From IMG/VR virus record IMGVR_UViG_3300023103_000011, positions 1-30,827 of that record: 30,827 bases of DNA; one strand, written 5' to 3'. Made by a program: the position numbers and the translations under genes. Positions 1 to 8,838 of the stretch are shown in pieces; position 1 is the first letter of the stretch; each line of letters starts with the position of its first letter. A model generated the notes under the pieces. That model ran no database searches, was not told the origin of the DNA, and saw only the letters and a list, made by a program, of their open reading frames with translations. The stretch comes from a virus.

Positions 1-1
1 T

Positions 2-298
2 TATATATACGCATCACAAGTTTATACAGCACAATGGTTAAAATTGGATGATTTTACAGGTTTGAGGCGAGAAGATACAATTATATCTGAAGGAACTAAT
101 TGGACTTTTGGAGAGCAAAGTCCAGATAGTTCTAATCCTTATATATGGAATGGGTTTCCATTAAACGATAATGAATCTCAACCATTTAATGAGAATACTA
201 TAATTCATTGGGAAGATGCTAATATAATCCGAACGGGAATTCCTTATAAAATAATTTACAACCCTGTTAGTACGCGTTATCTAAAAGGAATCGAATAA
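2..298 (+). CDS. 3'-terminal fragment of an unidentified gene
   Basis: The reading frame is open from the first complete codon of the window to a TAA at 296-298, so this is the last ~98 codons of a gene that starts outside. The TTG at 44 is an internal codon and not a start. The fragment is polar and rich in Asn, Trp and Ile, with no membrane segment or motif I recognise. Its AT-rich composition resembles the cargo genes rather than the phage structural genes. It converges on the minus-strand gene ending at 333, with only 34 bases between them and no clear terminator. Function unknown. Confidence 0.5.
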   Translation, partial: YIYASQVYTAQWLKLDDFTGLRREDTIISEGTNWTFGEQSPDSSNPYIWNGFPLNDNESQPFNENTIIHWEDANIIRTGIPYKIIYNPVSTRYLKGIE

Positions 299-332
299 GT
301 GCATTTTATTCCTAAATCTAACTGGAATTATT

Positions 333-1388
333 TTACTCGATTATTTCAATTCTAATAAACTTCTTCACACTTTTAACTTTTTCGGCAGATAGATTCACTT
401 CAATCTCAATGGTTCCCCGAAAATCTTGTTGGAAATCTACTGGTATAGATGCATTCAATCTATCGAAAGTTGTTCTGTGTATATTTAATGTCTGCTTTCC
501 TACTCCTCCATTTACTTCTGTATTTGATTTAGCTTTGAATTGTAATTTTACATATTCGGCAATTGCACTTCCAGTGTTTATAGTACCTAAAAGAACATTA
601 AAATATCTACGATCTGTCCGACCTAAAATCTGTAATGAAGTAGAATCATGATTAAGTCTTCTTGCAAGAAAATTCCTTGGTATTTTTGCTAATGTATATC
701 TGTTAGGATTCCCCCAAATTTCAGACACCTGATTGGTCTCGTCATTATTTAACTCTCTAACAAAAAATCCAGTTTCGTTAATTGAGATTGTATAAGTTGG
801 GAGAGAACTTTTCATAAAGGACTTTTCAGGCAGTGTAATATAAGAATAAGGTGGATAAATTCCTCTTTCATCGGGCTTTCCTTCCTTAATTTTCTGTACT
901 GAAACAAGAATTTCCAATATTGGTTTTTTTGACTTTTCAATTAAATAATCTTCAAATTGGCTTTGAGACATATTCAGATTTTTCTTTGCCAGTAAAACAG
1001 TCTCATTTAATAATTGAGCTTGGTTCTTTGCTTCAGAAAGCATTTGTTGAAATGTTTCTTGACTTTCAAGTCGTTGTTTCTCACTTTGTTTAACCATTTG
1101 CTCTAATGATATTCGACTGGCATCTAACGTCTTTTGTTGTTTTTCTAAAAAAAACTGTTGTTCCTTGGCTCCGTCTCTTGCTTCTTTTAATTGTCTTACG
1201 GCTACAAACCAGGAACCAACCCCTGCTGCTAAGGAAACTATTGTAATTGCTACAGTAGCAATTTTACTGATAGTTGAGAGATTGGCTAGAATAAATTGGA
1301 ATATTCTGACGAATGAAATGTATGGAAGTAAGTTGTAAACAAAAAAGATTGCGATAACAGCAATTATAATTTTGGGGACAAAGTGCAT
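333..1388 (-). CDS. Membrane-anchored coiled-coil protein, cargo (moron) candidate
   Basis: The 351-residue product has two hydrophobic segments (about residues 6-25 and 42-66). A long Gln/Glu/Lys-rich stretch with coiled-coil character follows (about 66-150). The rest is a beta-rich domain ending near an 'NTG...V' strand pattern at 271-280. It is transcribed against the late genes, is markedly more AT-rich than they are, and lies just upstream of the terminase genes. That is the usual picture of a moron expressed from the lysogen. The same architecture recurs in the minus-strand gene at 10257-11027. I do not recognise a named family. Superinfection exclusion or another defence role at the inner membrane is inference only. 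Confidence 0.6.
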   Translation of the reverse strand: MHFVPKIIIAVIAIFFVYNLLPYISFVRIFQFILANLSTISKIATVAITIVSLAAGVGSWFVAVRQLKEARDGAKEQQFFLEKQQKTLDASRISLEQMVKQSEKQRLESQETFQQMLSEAKNQAQLLNETVLLAKKNLNMSQSQFEDYLIEKSKKPILEILVSVQKIKEGKPDERGIYPPYSYITLPEKSFMKSSLPTYTISINETGFFVRELNNDETNQVSEIWGNPNRYTLAKIPRNFLARRLNHDSTSLQILGRTDRRYFNVLLGTINTGSAIAEYVKLQFKAKSNTEVNGGVGKQTLNIHRTTFDRLNASIPVDFQQDFRGTIEIEVNLSAEKVKSVKKFIRIEIIE

Positions 1389-1418
1389 CTAAGAATTATT
1401 ATGGTTTACGATCTTGCA

Positions 1419-1431
1419 ATTTGCAAATATT
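1419..1431 (-). promoter_or_regulatory. Possible promoter -7 box with overlapping palindrome
   Basis: Read on the minus strand, AATATTTG sits about 36 bases upstream of the cargo gene's ATG. It matches 7 of 8 positions of the Bacteroidota -7 element TAnnTTTG. It overlaps a 10-bp perfect palindrome ATTTGCAAAT (1419-1428) that could be an operator. I see no convincing -33 TTTG at the right spacing, so this is weak. Confidence 0.25.
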
Positions 1432-1485
1432 ATGTCTTTTACTTAACTAAAATTATTCCACATCCTTGCAGAAAGATATTGAATA

Positions 1486-2154
1486 ATGCAGCTAATCGTA
1501 AAGGAAGATAAACTTCAAAAATACCGGGACCATGTTCAGAATGGTCTTGACCTGACTGGCAAGGATAAGGAGATGTTCGACCGGTTCTTTTTTGCTTTCA
1601 CAAACTTATTGGATGGACTAAGCGAGCGCAAAGTTGTTGAGCTGCTTATGTTCTGTCCTGCTCCACTTGGCCAGCTCGGACAAAGCCAGGCTTATAATAT
1701 CGTTAATGGCGCTCAGGAAATCTTCGGAGCGTTGGATTTTGGCAACACTAAAAAGGTTGCACAACGATACATCTATGCTACACGGTTGGAAGAAATGTCA
1801 GAAACAATAAAGGAATTGGCCCGTAGCATGATCGAAAAATCTACAAAAAAAACCCTTGACGAAAATGGCAATGAGCAGTATGTCTGCGGTATTGAGGCCG
1901 AAAAAGAAGCCGGGGTACTTCTGGAAAAATCAGCCAACGTATTAATGAAAGCCGCCAAAATCAAAAGCCTTCTGGATAAAGACAAGGTGGAAAGCCCTAA
2001 CAAGTTCGTTGTGGCGCCTAATATCATTTTTACAGATGATATGGCTGCATTGGACTTAATTAAAGAAATTAACGATATCGAATTCGAAGATGTTACAGGA
2101 AACGGAGCAGAGACTGAGGAAGGGGAAACTGAAACAACTGGCTCAGAAAGCTAA
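1486..2154 (+). CDS. Terminase small subunit candidate
   Basis: This 222-residue, mostly helical protein lies directly upstream of, and overlaps by 65 bases, the terminase large-subunit gene. That is where the DNA-recognition small subunit normally sits. The N-terminal half is amphipathic and helix-rich. The region around residues 85-150 could oligomerise. The last 25 residues are strongly acidic and Gly/Thr/Ser-rich, as in a flexible tail. No helix-turn-helix can be assigned with confidence, so the function comes mainly from position and size. The ATG at 1486 starts right after the divergent intergenic gap (1389-1485), which must also hold the promoter of the late unit. Confidence 0.6.
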   Translation: MQLIVKEDKLQKYRDHVQNGLDLTGKDKEMFDRFFFAFTNLLDGLSERKVVELLMFCPAPLGQLGQSQAYNIVNGAQEIFGALDFGNTKKVAQRYIYATRLEEMSETIKELARSMIEKSTKKTLDENGNEQYVCGIEAEKEAGVLLEKSANVLMKAAKIKSLLDKDKVESPNKFVVAPNIIFTDDMAALDLIKEINDIEFEDVTGNGAETEEGETETTGSES

Positions 2155-3625
2155 TATTGTTTTTCTTGCCACTAAGCAGAAAATATTTTTAAACAGTCGG
2201 GCCAAAAGAAAAACGCTTTTAGCCGGCCGTGCATTTGGGAAAACTTACCTGATGCTTGTTTGTGCAGGATATATGGCAAAGCTATTGCCCAGGGCCAGGT
2301 TCTTTTTAGCGGGTCTTACATTCAAACAGGTATTGGATATCGTGCTGAACGATTCAACTGATGCTTGGGGATCAATGGGCTGGTATGAATATCATGAAAA
2401 GGTGAACCCATTTGGTAATTACGTATTATTCCGGGAACCACCGGCTGATTGGCCACGTGCCTATAAATCGCCAAAATCTTTTGAAAGATGTGTTTCCTTT
2501 AACTCCGGATTTTGTTTGCAGCTTCTTTCTTTTGAGAAGCCAGATAGTAATAGAGGCCATAATTTTGATGGGGGCCTAATTGATGAGAGCGCAATTTTTA
2601 AGTCGGAGTGGGTTTCAAAGATCTTGATGCCTACTCTCTATCGCGCAAACACCTGGCGTTTCAAAGACAATTACCTTCATAATTCCTTTTATGACTTCAC
2701 TTCTAATCCTTGGTTCCAAGCTGGTAAATGGGTTTTTGAAACGGAGGAATTGATGAAAAGGAATCCTGAGAAGTATCTTTTTATTGAGGGAACTGCTCAT
2801 GATAACCCAACTCTTCATGAAGATTATATAAGCAATCTGGAAGAAACAACCGAGCCACTTATTTTTAGAGTAGAAGTTCTAAACGAACGTCTGGCTAAAT
2901 TACCGAACTGCTACTATCCATCCTTCCAAATTGAAAAGCACTGCACCAGCAATACGTTCACGTATGAACAGAATGCTGATGGTATTTGGCTACCTTCTTT
3001 TTCAGACTATGATCCTAACAAAGCGCTTGAAGTAAGCCTGGACTTTAACAATTACATCTGCTCCTCCATTGTGTGCCAGGAAGTACCTAACAAGTTCAAG
3101 GTATTGAATGTGATCTATGTCAAGCAGGCAAAAGAGAACAAGACATTGGCTGAGAGCCTGGCTCTGGCCATTGTCGCTGCATATCCTGACCAGATCCGTA
3201 AAGACCTGATCATCTATGGTGATGCGTCGGCTAACAGTAAGAGTGCAGGATCTAACACAACATTCTTTGCCCAGGTATTTGCAGAGCTGCGGGCTGCTGG
3301 ATGGAAGGTCATACCGCGGGTACTGAAATCCAATCCGGAACACAAGGATAGATTTGCACTGATAGATCGGATCCTGGCAGAAGGTGGTACGGTGTTCCCA
3401 AGGCTGCGGATCAACCAGAATACTTGCAAAGCTCTGATCATATCCATGCAGAACAGTCCGATCAGTAGCAACATGAAGAAAGATAAGTCAAGCGAAGGAA
3501 CAAGTATTCAACAGGAATACGCAACTCACTTGTCCGATTGCCTTGACTACATTCTGTACTACAAGTATGCAAGCAGCAAACCGAAGTCTTCCGGAACGAA
3601 TCGCATCCGTTGGATCGGCCACTGA
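2090..3625 (+). CDS. terL: Terminase large subunit (packaging ATPase-nuclease)
   Basis: This motor protein translocates and cuts phage DNA into the prohead. The ATPase half shows a Walker A-like GRAFGKT at residues 46-52, a Walker B 'GGLIDES' with Asp165/Glu166, and a coupling motif 'TSNP' near 204. The RNase H-like nuclease half shows 'SLDFN' (Asp318), 'YGDAS' (Asp378) and 'LSDCLDY' (Asp483/Asp486), a plausible metal-binding acidic set. The length of 511 aa is normal. The start at 2090 lies inside the preceding gene in another frame. No other ATG, GTG or TTG occurs before the Walker A motif, so this start is strongly favoured and implies translational coupling to the small subunit. Confidence 0.93.
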   Translation: MLQETEQRLRKGKLKQLAQKANIVFLATKQKIFLNSRAKRKTLLAGRAFGKTYLMLVCAGYMAKLLPRARFFLAGLTFKQVLDIVLNDSTDAWGSMGWYEYHEKVNPFGNYVLFREPPADWPRAYKSPKSFERCVSFNSGFCLQLLSFEKPDSNRGHNFDGGLIDESAIFKSEWVSKILMPTLYRANTWRFKDNYLHNSFYDFTSNPWFQAGKWVFETEELMKRNPEKYLFIEGTAHDNPTLHEDYISNLEETTEPLIFRVEVLNERLAKLPNCYYPSFQIEKHCTSNTFTYEQNADGIWLPSFSDYDPNKALEVSLDFNNYICSSIVCQEVPNKFKVLNVIYVKQAKENKTLAESLALAIVAAYPDQIRKDLIIYGDASANSKSAGSNTTFFAQVFAELRAAGWKVIPRVLKSNPEHKDRFALIDRILAEGGTVFPRLRINQNTCKALIISMQNSPISSNMKKDKSSEGTSIQQEYATHLSDCLDYILYYKYASSKPKSSGTNRIRWIGH

Positions 3626-3880
3626 TGCCGTACCGATCGGTGGAGTAGCGGCGAGTGACTGGATGTAGTCACCGCCTTTAAGATATCCCGAATTTTTGCT
3701 TTCGGTAATTACCGAAAATGGAAAGGGTGCCGCCTACCCCAAAGGACCTTTGGAAAAAAAAACCTCCGTATCGAATGTTTTTGAATTTAAGTCATTGAAG
3801 ATCAATCCAAAGCTGAAAATGAAAATTGGAAGGAATTTTCTGTCTTTTCAGCCGGTAACATCGGAGGTTAGTTTTGATTT
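3626..3880 (+). other. Palindrome-rich intergenic stretch, possible structured RNA
   Basis: Right after the terL stop there are about 250 bases without a convincing gene. They contain four dyads. A hairpin at 3650-3676 pairs GGCG plus GTGACT with AGTCAC plus CGCC, with one bulged A and a 6-base loop. An 18-bp perfect palindrome, TTTCGGTAATTACCGAAA, lies at 3700-3717. CCAAAGG/CCTTTGG arms around one base lie at 3739-3753. A long-range pair AACCTCCG (3761-3768) with CGGAGGTT (3862-3869) would mask the GGAGG just before the next gene. A 65-codon TTG-started frame (3696-3893) overlaps all of this. Regulatory leader, packaging signal or RNA element are all possible. Confidence 0.45.
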
Positions 3881-4189
3881 ATGGATGCAATAAGTATTGA
3901 CACTTTTTTCAAGTTACTGCACGATCCTGCTAACCGTGGCTTCGATTTGAAGTACAGGAAAGTAAATGGCGTGTTTGGAATGAAAAGGAATCTGGGCAAA
4001 AGTGGGAAACGATTTGAGAATAAAAGCACCAAAGGGAAACTTCGGTATGATCTGATCCAGACCGGAGCTGTCTTGCTGGAAGATATCGATGGACTTGGGA
4101 CACCGTTCACGCTCCGGAACCGGTTGCTGATTGCCATCAGGTTGCCGGGAGCAGCTACCTGGCTCAGAATAATTCACAAAAACTACTGA
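3881..4189 (+). CDS. Small basic protein of unknown function before the portal
   Basis: The 102-residue product is rich in Lys and Arg, with no membrane segment. It starts at the ATG at 3881, preceded at 3863-3867 by GGAGG, a plausible though distant ribosome-binding site. It ends four bases before the portal gene start, so the two are probably co-translated. Position between terminase and portal suggests a packaging or head accessory role, but I do not recognise the family. Its ribosome-binding region can pair with AACCTCCG at 3761-3768, which may hold back translation. Confidence 0.6.
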   Translation: MDAISIDTFFKLLHDPANRGFDLKYRKVNGVFGMKRNLGKSGKRFENKSTKGKLRYDLIQTGAVLLEDIDGLGTPFTLRNRLLIAIRLPGAATWLRIIHKNY

Positions 4190-4193
4190 AGTA

Positions 4194-5507
4194 ATGATCA
4201 AAAGAATTGAGAATAACCTTTATCACCTTTCCGGAGCAAATGCGATGGCAAAAGTGATCAGCACACCAACGATTGATGTTGTTACGGATAAGTCAACTAA
4301 CAGCGGTGGGCAAAAGCCAAAAGGTGACGTGGACTATATTCCCTGGGGAGAAAAAGACGATATGGCCATTGAGCTACTCCGGATGTGCTGGAATTCGCCA
4401 ACTAAACCGCGCCTGATGGACCAGGCAAAAGAATTTATCCTTGGAGCTGGTGTGAAATTAATGTCTGTGGACATTGATAAGGATGGAAAAGAGATTCGCA
4501 AACTCGTAAAAAATTCAGAGTTGAGTCAATGGCTAAGACGTAAACAGGTGTATTCCAGATATCTGGAACTGGCAGCACTGAGTCTTACTTTTGCCGAAAT
4601 GGCTTTTATCCGTTTTTCTATCCTGGACGACGGATTTGTTGAGCTGGAAACTATTCAGCCTACCAAGGTAAGGTTTCAGAAACCAACAAAAGGCAGGCCG
4701 CTGGACAGGGTTTTAATTAATCCTTACTTCGGTACCGGCAAAACAATTAGAAAGGAAGATACTGTTTCTGTTCCAATTTTTGATCAGGAATATCCGGAGA
4801 AATGGCCTGAAAGTATTATTGTTTTGAAGAAAGCTCAGATAGGAGCAGACTTCTATAATCAAGGTTTATGGTGGGGAACAAAAACCTGGACGCTTGTAGA
4901 TAACATGGCTCCGGAATACCATCTTTCAGGTCTTACTAATGGTTATAACTTCAAATTGTTAATAGAAATTGATGAAAGTTATTTCATAATAGCAGACGAA
5001 GACCGTGAAGATGAAAAGGTAAAAGAAGCCATTGAAAAGCGCAAAGATGATTTCATGGCCCAAATGGATGACTATTTATCTGGTGTAAAAAATACCGACA
5101 AGGCATTGGTTCTCATTGGAGATATCATGGGAGAAGCAGGTAAGGATAAGAAGCTGATCCGGATTACAACTGTCGACAATAAAATGACAGATGACGCTTA
5201 TATGAATATCATCAAACAAGCCGGTGTAAAGCAAGCGCAGGGACATGGTATTTTACCATCATTGGCTGGGATCAGTGAAGGTGATAAACTTGGTGGATCC
5301 GGATCTGAACTGATGCATTCGGTAATGTTTCAGGTCCGGTATATGACGCCATCGTACCGACGCCTTTTAAAAGGTCCGCTCGATAGTGCTCTGGAAGTGA
5401 TGGGGCATAATCTGGAAGAATTACAATATCATTTTAGTGATATTGAGATGACAACATTAGACGCTAACCCTACCGGCCAGCAGGCTGCAACCGCTAATAC
5501 ACAATGA
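4194..5507 (+). CDS. Phage portal protein
   Basis: The 437-residue product follows terminase. It has the layout of a portal subunit, which forms the dodecameric ring at the head vertex through which DNA is pumped. Seen in the sequence: an N-terminal 'DVDYIPWGEKDDMA' segment, a helical middle, a glycine-rich 'LPSLAGISEGDKLGGSGSEL' stretch at about residues 353-373 that resembles the tunnel-loop region of Bacteroidota portals, and a C-terminal helix ending in a low-complexity tail. Length and place are as expected. The stop overlaps the next ATG (ATGA), so the downstream gene is coupled. Confidence 0.85.
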   Translation: MIKRIENNLYHLSGANAMAKVISTPTIDVVTDKSTNSGGQKPKGDVDYIPWGEKDDMAIELLRMCWNSPTKPRLMDQAKEFILGAGVKLMSVDIDKDGKEIRKLVKNSELSQWLRRKQVYSRYLELAALSLTFAEMAFIRFSILDDGFVELETIQPTKVRFQKPTKGRPLDRVLINPYFGTGKTIRKEDTVSVPIFDQEYPEKWPESIIVLKKAQIGADFYNQGLWWGTKTWTLVDNMAPEYHLSGLTNGYNFKLLIEIDESYFIIADEDREDEKVKEAIEKRKDDFMAQMDDYLSGVKNTDKALVLIGDIMGEAGKDKKLIRITTVDNKMTDDAYMNIIKQAGVKQAQGHGILPSLAGISEGDKLGGSGSELMHSVMFQVRYMTPSYRRLLKGPLDSALEVMGHNLEELQYHFSDIEMTTLDANPTGQQAATANTQ

Positions 5508-5701
5508 GATTTTTAAGAGCGCTATCTGAATTCTTAACACAATTATTTTTTGTAATTGTCAAGTTCCTGGTGTTCCTGACAATTTCTCCAATCACCATAT
5601 TTAGGTGTTTACCCAGGATCTGGAAGTACAGATCCTTTCGTGCCGGCTATGAAAAGTTTCTGTGGATATGGGGTGCTTACTGGAATAAATTTAAAATGTA
5701 A
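5504..5701 (+). CDS. Small membrane protein coupled to the portal gene
   Basis: The 65-residue product has one long hydrophobic segment (about residues 8-33) and then a basic, aromatic C-terminus. Its ATG overlaps the portal stop by four bases. A membrane-spanning protein in the portal operon is unusual; it could be involved in DNA entry, exclusion or lysis timing, but nothing in the sequence decides. Function unknown. Confidence 0.55.
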   Translation: MRFLRALSEFLTQLFFVIVKFLVFLTISPITIFRCLPRIWKYRSFRAGYEKFLWIWGAYWNKFKM

Positions 5702-5704
5702 ATT

Positions 5705-6187
5705 ATGGCTCAGCTACTTCAATCCGATATTATTAGCCTGGAAGAATATATTCATTCCTTGGTAACTGCGGATCCGGAAATAAATTCTTTTGTATTGGAA
5801 ACGGGATCTAATCCATTCGAGATGACCCGATTCGACTCGGAAGCAAAAACAAATAATTTTAGTTATCCGGCGCTGGCTATGCTAATGCCTGTTATAACTG
5901 GTGACGATAATGAAATGCACAACTTCGAAGCTAAGCAGGAAGTTGCTATTGCCATTTTGTATCCTGCTGACGATACTCACCAGAAAAAATTGGAAGCATA
6001 TAAGAAAGCTCAGCTCGCAGCCTGGCGTATTCTTAAATGTTTGAGACGTGATGCAAAAACCGGCAGCTTCCGAATGGATAAAATGAGTTATAAAATGGCT
6101 CCATTTGAATATGGAAGTGACGGCAGCGTTGGGCAGTATCTGGTTTTAGTACTTATTACCAGCACAAATGCATTGATTGGATCATGA
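5705..6187 (+). CDS. Neck or tail-terminator candidate
   Basis: This 160-residue soluble alpha/beta protein is encoded just before a gp10-like protein. The sequence has the feel of the tail-terminator/completion family, with an N-terminal helix, 'YPALAMLMPVI' strands, a mid helix with Lys and Arg, and a hydrophobic C-terminal strand. No diagnostic motif is visible. The assignment rests on size, place and overall pattern. The stop overlaps the next ATG (ATGA). It would act at the head-tail junction if the call is right. Confidence 0.45.
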   Translation: MAQLLQSDIISLEEYIHSLVTADPEINSFVLETGSNPFEMTRFDSEAKTNNFSYPALAMLMPVITGDDNEMHNFEAKQEVAIAILYPADDTHQKKLEAYKKAQLAAWRILKCLRRDAKTGSFRMDKMSYKMAPFEYGSDGSVGQYLVLVLITSTNALIGS

Positions 6188-6777
6188 GTGAATTAGTACA
6201 ATGGCCTTATGATATTGATTACGACACCATTTGGTTTGTTGTTGGTCAAATATCCAATCAAATCTCCGGACGTGGACTAAAAGAGCTGGAAGATAAACTG
6301 GAAGAAGAAGGTTTGGTGATGACAGGCGAACTTAAGGGTTCACTTTTTAGAGAGGTCCGCCAGAATAATCAAGCCTGGATGACAGAAGTTGCTCTTCAAT
6401 TTGAAGCGTATGGGCGCTTTAAAGACATGAAGGAACTTCATTATTCCAAACAGGCTCCGGTTGATGAAATTATGAAGTTCGTCAGGAACGTAATGGATGG
6501 TACTGGCACAAACAAAAAAGACCATAAACCATTCACTTATATCTCAGGACGTAAGGATGGCACATTTCCAATTGACAAGGAAGTTGCAATCCGACAGATT
6601 GCCTGGGCAATTGCACGTTCACGGATTTACCAACCAATTGTCTTACGAAAAGGTAAAGGCTGGTATATCCGGAATTACATGAAAGAAATTTATGGTGAGA
6701 TTGAAGTAAACATTCAGGCAGCAGCAGCGCAGGCCGTCATGAACACAGTCGCCAAAGCTTTAAAGGATAGAAAATAA
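6184..6777 (+). CDS. HK97 gp10-like head-tail joining protein candidate
   Basis: The 197-residue product follows a tail-terminator candidate and overlaps it by four bases. An N-terminal helix with 'LKELEDKLEEEGLVMTGELKGSL' character, where a helix is followed by 'TGxLxxS', is typical of gp10-like neck proteins. The C-terminus is an Ala-rich helix ending in Lys/Arg. Such proteins help seal the head-tail connection. A 54-base gap without a clear signal separates it from the next gene. Confidence 0.5.
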   Translation: MSELVQWPYDIDYDTIWFVVGQISNQISGRGLKELEDKLEEEGLVMTGELKGSLFREVRQNNQAWMTEVALQFEAYGRFKDMKELHYSKQAPVDEIMKFVRNVMDGTGTNKKDHKPFTYISGRKDGTFPIDKEVAIRQIAWAIARSRIYQPIVLRKGKGWYIRNYMKEIYGEIEVNIQAAAAQAVMNTVAKALKDRK

Positions 6778-6831
6778 TATTTGGTGTACCTGGTTGATAT
6801 CAGCTGCCGGTGCAAAATTTAATTCTGAAAA

Positions 6832-8835
6832 ATGATCGATTTCATAAAAGAAGGCTTAACCTGGTACGATGTTGACCTGGTGAGAAATGAGATACAGCAC
6901 ATAGTTCCGGCGATGGATCCGGAATTATTCCCTGACAGAACGGGCTTGAAATACTTTCTGGATCTTGATATCCCGGAATTCCCAATGAGCAGCTCATTTC
7001 AAACCATGATTACTCTGGAAGGAAGAGAGAAACCGCCTATTCTTTCTGCAGGCGCACTGATTTATGAAGGTTGTTCTTTCCGTCTTGAAGAACTGCTTGC
7101 TGGTCAGCTGGATATTGCATTACCACTGAAAAATGATAAGCGGCTGAGTGCCATTGCCAGTCTCACAACTAAATACAGAATCAGGGAAGTAATTGAACCT
7201 GCTTTGCTGGATAAGACATTGCCAAGCAGGGTTGCGATGCGCGCAGGATTGGCAATGCGTGATTTTGTTGGCTACGAACATTCCTTCTTTTCTCGTTACC
7301 AGGCTGAGAAAAAGCAGTTTCTTACCTGGCATCCAAATAATAAGCTTGTAAGCCAAAACCAGAGAGAGTATTTATATTTTCTTCTTAACCTTTCGCCGCT
7401 TCCACAGGAAATTCAGCTAAGAGTAAGAGTGACCAAGGCAGACGGATCTCGTAATGTATTAACCAAGGAGGCTATTTCCGGACTACGTGCATTTCAGGTT
7501 ATATGTTGTCAGGTGGGTGCTTCCATTTTGGAACTGGATTCGGACGTTGTACGGTATGATGTTTGGTTGTCTGACGGTAATAATGAGCGATTTACCGAAG
7601 TTCGGTCTTATAATATTGATCGTAGGGCACAGCCGTTTGAGCGTTTCTTGTTATTCTCCAACTCTTTTGGATGCTTTGATACTATAAGGCTGATTGGAAT
7701 GGCTAGTGAAGAAACGGACATTTCAAGAAACACTTCCAGGAAAGAAAGAGAAGCGGGCAAAGGCCTGGATTTTTCAGAGCTGCAAATAATTTCTGTCACT
7801 GAAAATAGCGGAATTAAGGTTTCAACCGGACTATTTGAAAAGGATGCGACTGTATATCTTGATTATTTAAGGGAATTGCTGTTGTCAGAAATTATCCTGC
7901 AGGATACTCCTTTTGGATTCGAAGCAATGAATCTGATCACTTCAAATATGGAATATAGTAAGGACCGGCCAGGCTTAATAGAAAGAAGCTTCGAACTGGA
8001 AAGAACATATTCGGACAAAAATTACAGCCGGATGCCTGCCGTAGCAAAACTTCCCGGGCGGGCGACAAAATGGGTTGGTATTTCTGCCAAAGCCGTCCTG
8101 GATGATTTTGGTAAGCGTACAGGTAAACTAGTCTACGAGCGCCTGCAAAAAGTGTATGTAGATGATTCCACAAAAGTCATTCCTTATGCCATTAAACCTA
8201 ACATTCCCGGGGATCCCGACTATTTGGAACCCATGACCGAAGCTTCCATTATTCCAGGAAGTACACCTTATCCAAGTATTTTGATTTCTCGTGCCATCAG
8301 TTTTAAGAGAAATAATTGTGCGGCTGATTATTTGGGCACGGCTCCGGTTATTGTTATTGCTGCTGGGGCTTATGGTGGAGAAATACCAGGTGATGCTGAC
8401 GAGCTTGCCGAAGCGAAGTTTACCAGCCAGAATACTCAGGATTATGCGAATTCAATAGGGACTTGTGAACTGAATAATGTACCAATTCACTATGCTTTGT
8501 TTCACAAAATGCCAATGGACGGATCTCTTAAAGTGATCGGTACCGACTTGTATGGCCCTGTTGTGGATTTGCGTCTGAATGGCGAGCTGATCATTTCAAA
8601 TACGGTCGGACAGTCACCGTCAATAAACAGAACGTCAGATCATACTTATATGCCTGGTTTAAAAACATTGGTATTTGAAGTAGAATATGCAAGCGCTCCT
8701 TTTCATCCGTTCAAAATTAAAATTATTGGAGAAGGCGTAGAAACGTATGTCAATAAACCCGGCTTTTACATTTTTGAAAATGTATCTGTTCAAAGTTCCG
8801 ACGAACCTCTTATTACTGAAATTATAGCAGCCTAA
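6832..8835 (+). CDS. Large tail-associated protein with DUF5977-like domain
   Basis: The 667-residue product is probably a virion tail protein. Residues 1-480 are mixed alpha/beta without a motif I can name. Residues about 488-546 match the pattern of DUF5977: 'FKRNNCAADYLG', then 'AGAYGGEIPGDADELA', then 'QDYANSIGTC', with a Cys at each end of the domain. This module is known from Bacteroidota extracellular and phage proteins. The C-terminal ~110 residues are beta-rich and look like a carbohydrate-binding or fibre-type fold. It is followed after three bases by the next tail gene. Baseplate or distal-tail role is inferred from context. Confidence 0.65.
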   Translation: MIDFIKEGLTWYDVDLVRNEIQHIVPAMDPELFPDRTGLKYFLDLDIPEFPMSSSFQTMITLEGREKPPILSAGALIYEGCSFRLEELLAGQLDIALPLKNDKRLSAIASLTTKYRIREVIEPALLDKTLPSRVAMRAGLAMRDFVGYEHSFFSRYQAEKKQFLTWHPNNKLVSQNQREYLYFLLNLSPLPQEIQLRVRVTKADGSRNVLTKEAISGLRAFQVICCQVGASILELDSDVVRYDVWLSDGNNERFTEVRSYNIDRRAQPFERFLLFSNSFGCFDTIRLIGMASEETDISRNTSRKEREAGKGLDFSELQIISVTENSGIKVSTGLFEKDATVYLDYLRELLLSEIILQDTPFGFEAMNLITSNMEYSKDRPGLIERSFELERTYSDKNYSRMPAVAKLPGRATKWVGISAKAVLDDFGKRTGKLVYERLQKVYVDDSTKVIPYAIKPNIPGDPDYLEPMTEASIIPGSTPYPSILISRAISFKRNNCAADYLGTAPVIVIAAGAYGGEIPGDADELAEAKFTSQNTQDYANSIGTCELNNVPIHYALFHKMPMDGSLKVIGTDLYGPVVDLRLNGELIISNTVGQSPSINRTSDHTYMPGLKTLVFEVEYASAPFHPFKIKIIGEGVETYVNKPGFYIFENVSVQSSDEPLITEIIAA

Positions 8836-8838
8836 CTG

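Noticed and set aside
3739-3753. Minus-strand copy of the late box (AAAGGAC)
   Set aside because: It is part of a symmetric dyad, lacks the T-run and lies on the other strand; it is better seen as a palindrome.
3696-3893. 65-codon open frame from a TTG after terL
   Set aside because: No good start or ribosome-binding site, and it spans several palindromes and overlaps the better 3881-4189 gene. Kept only as an alternative reading of the structured stretch.
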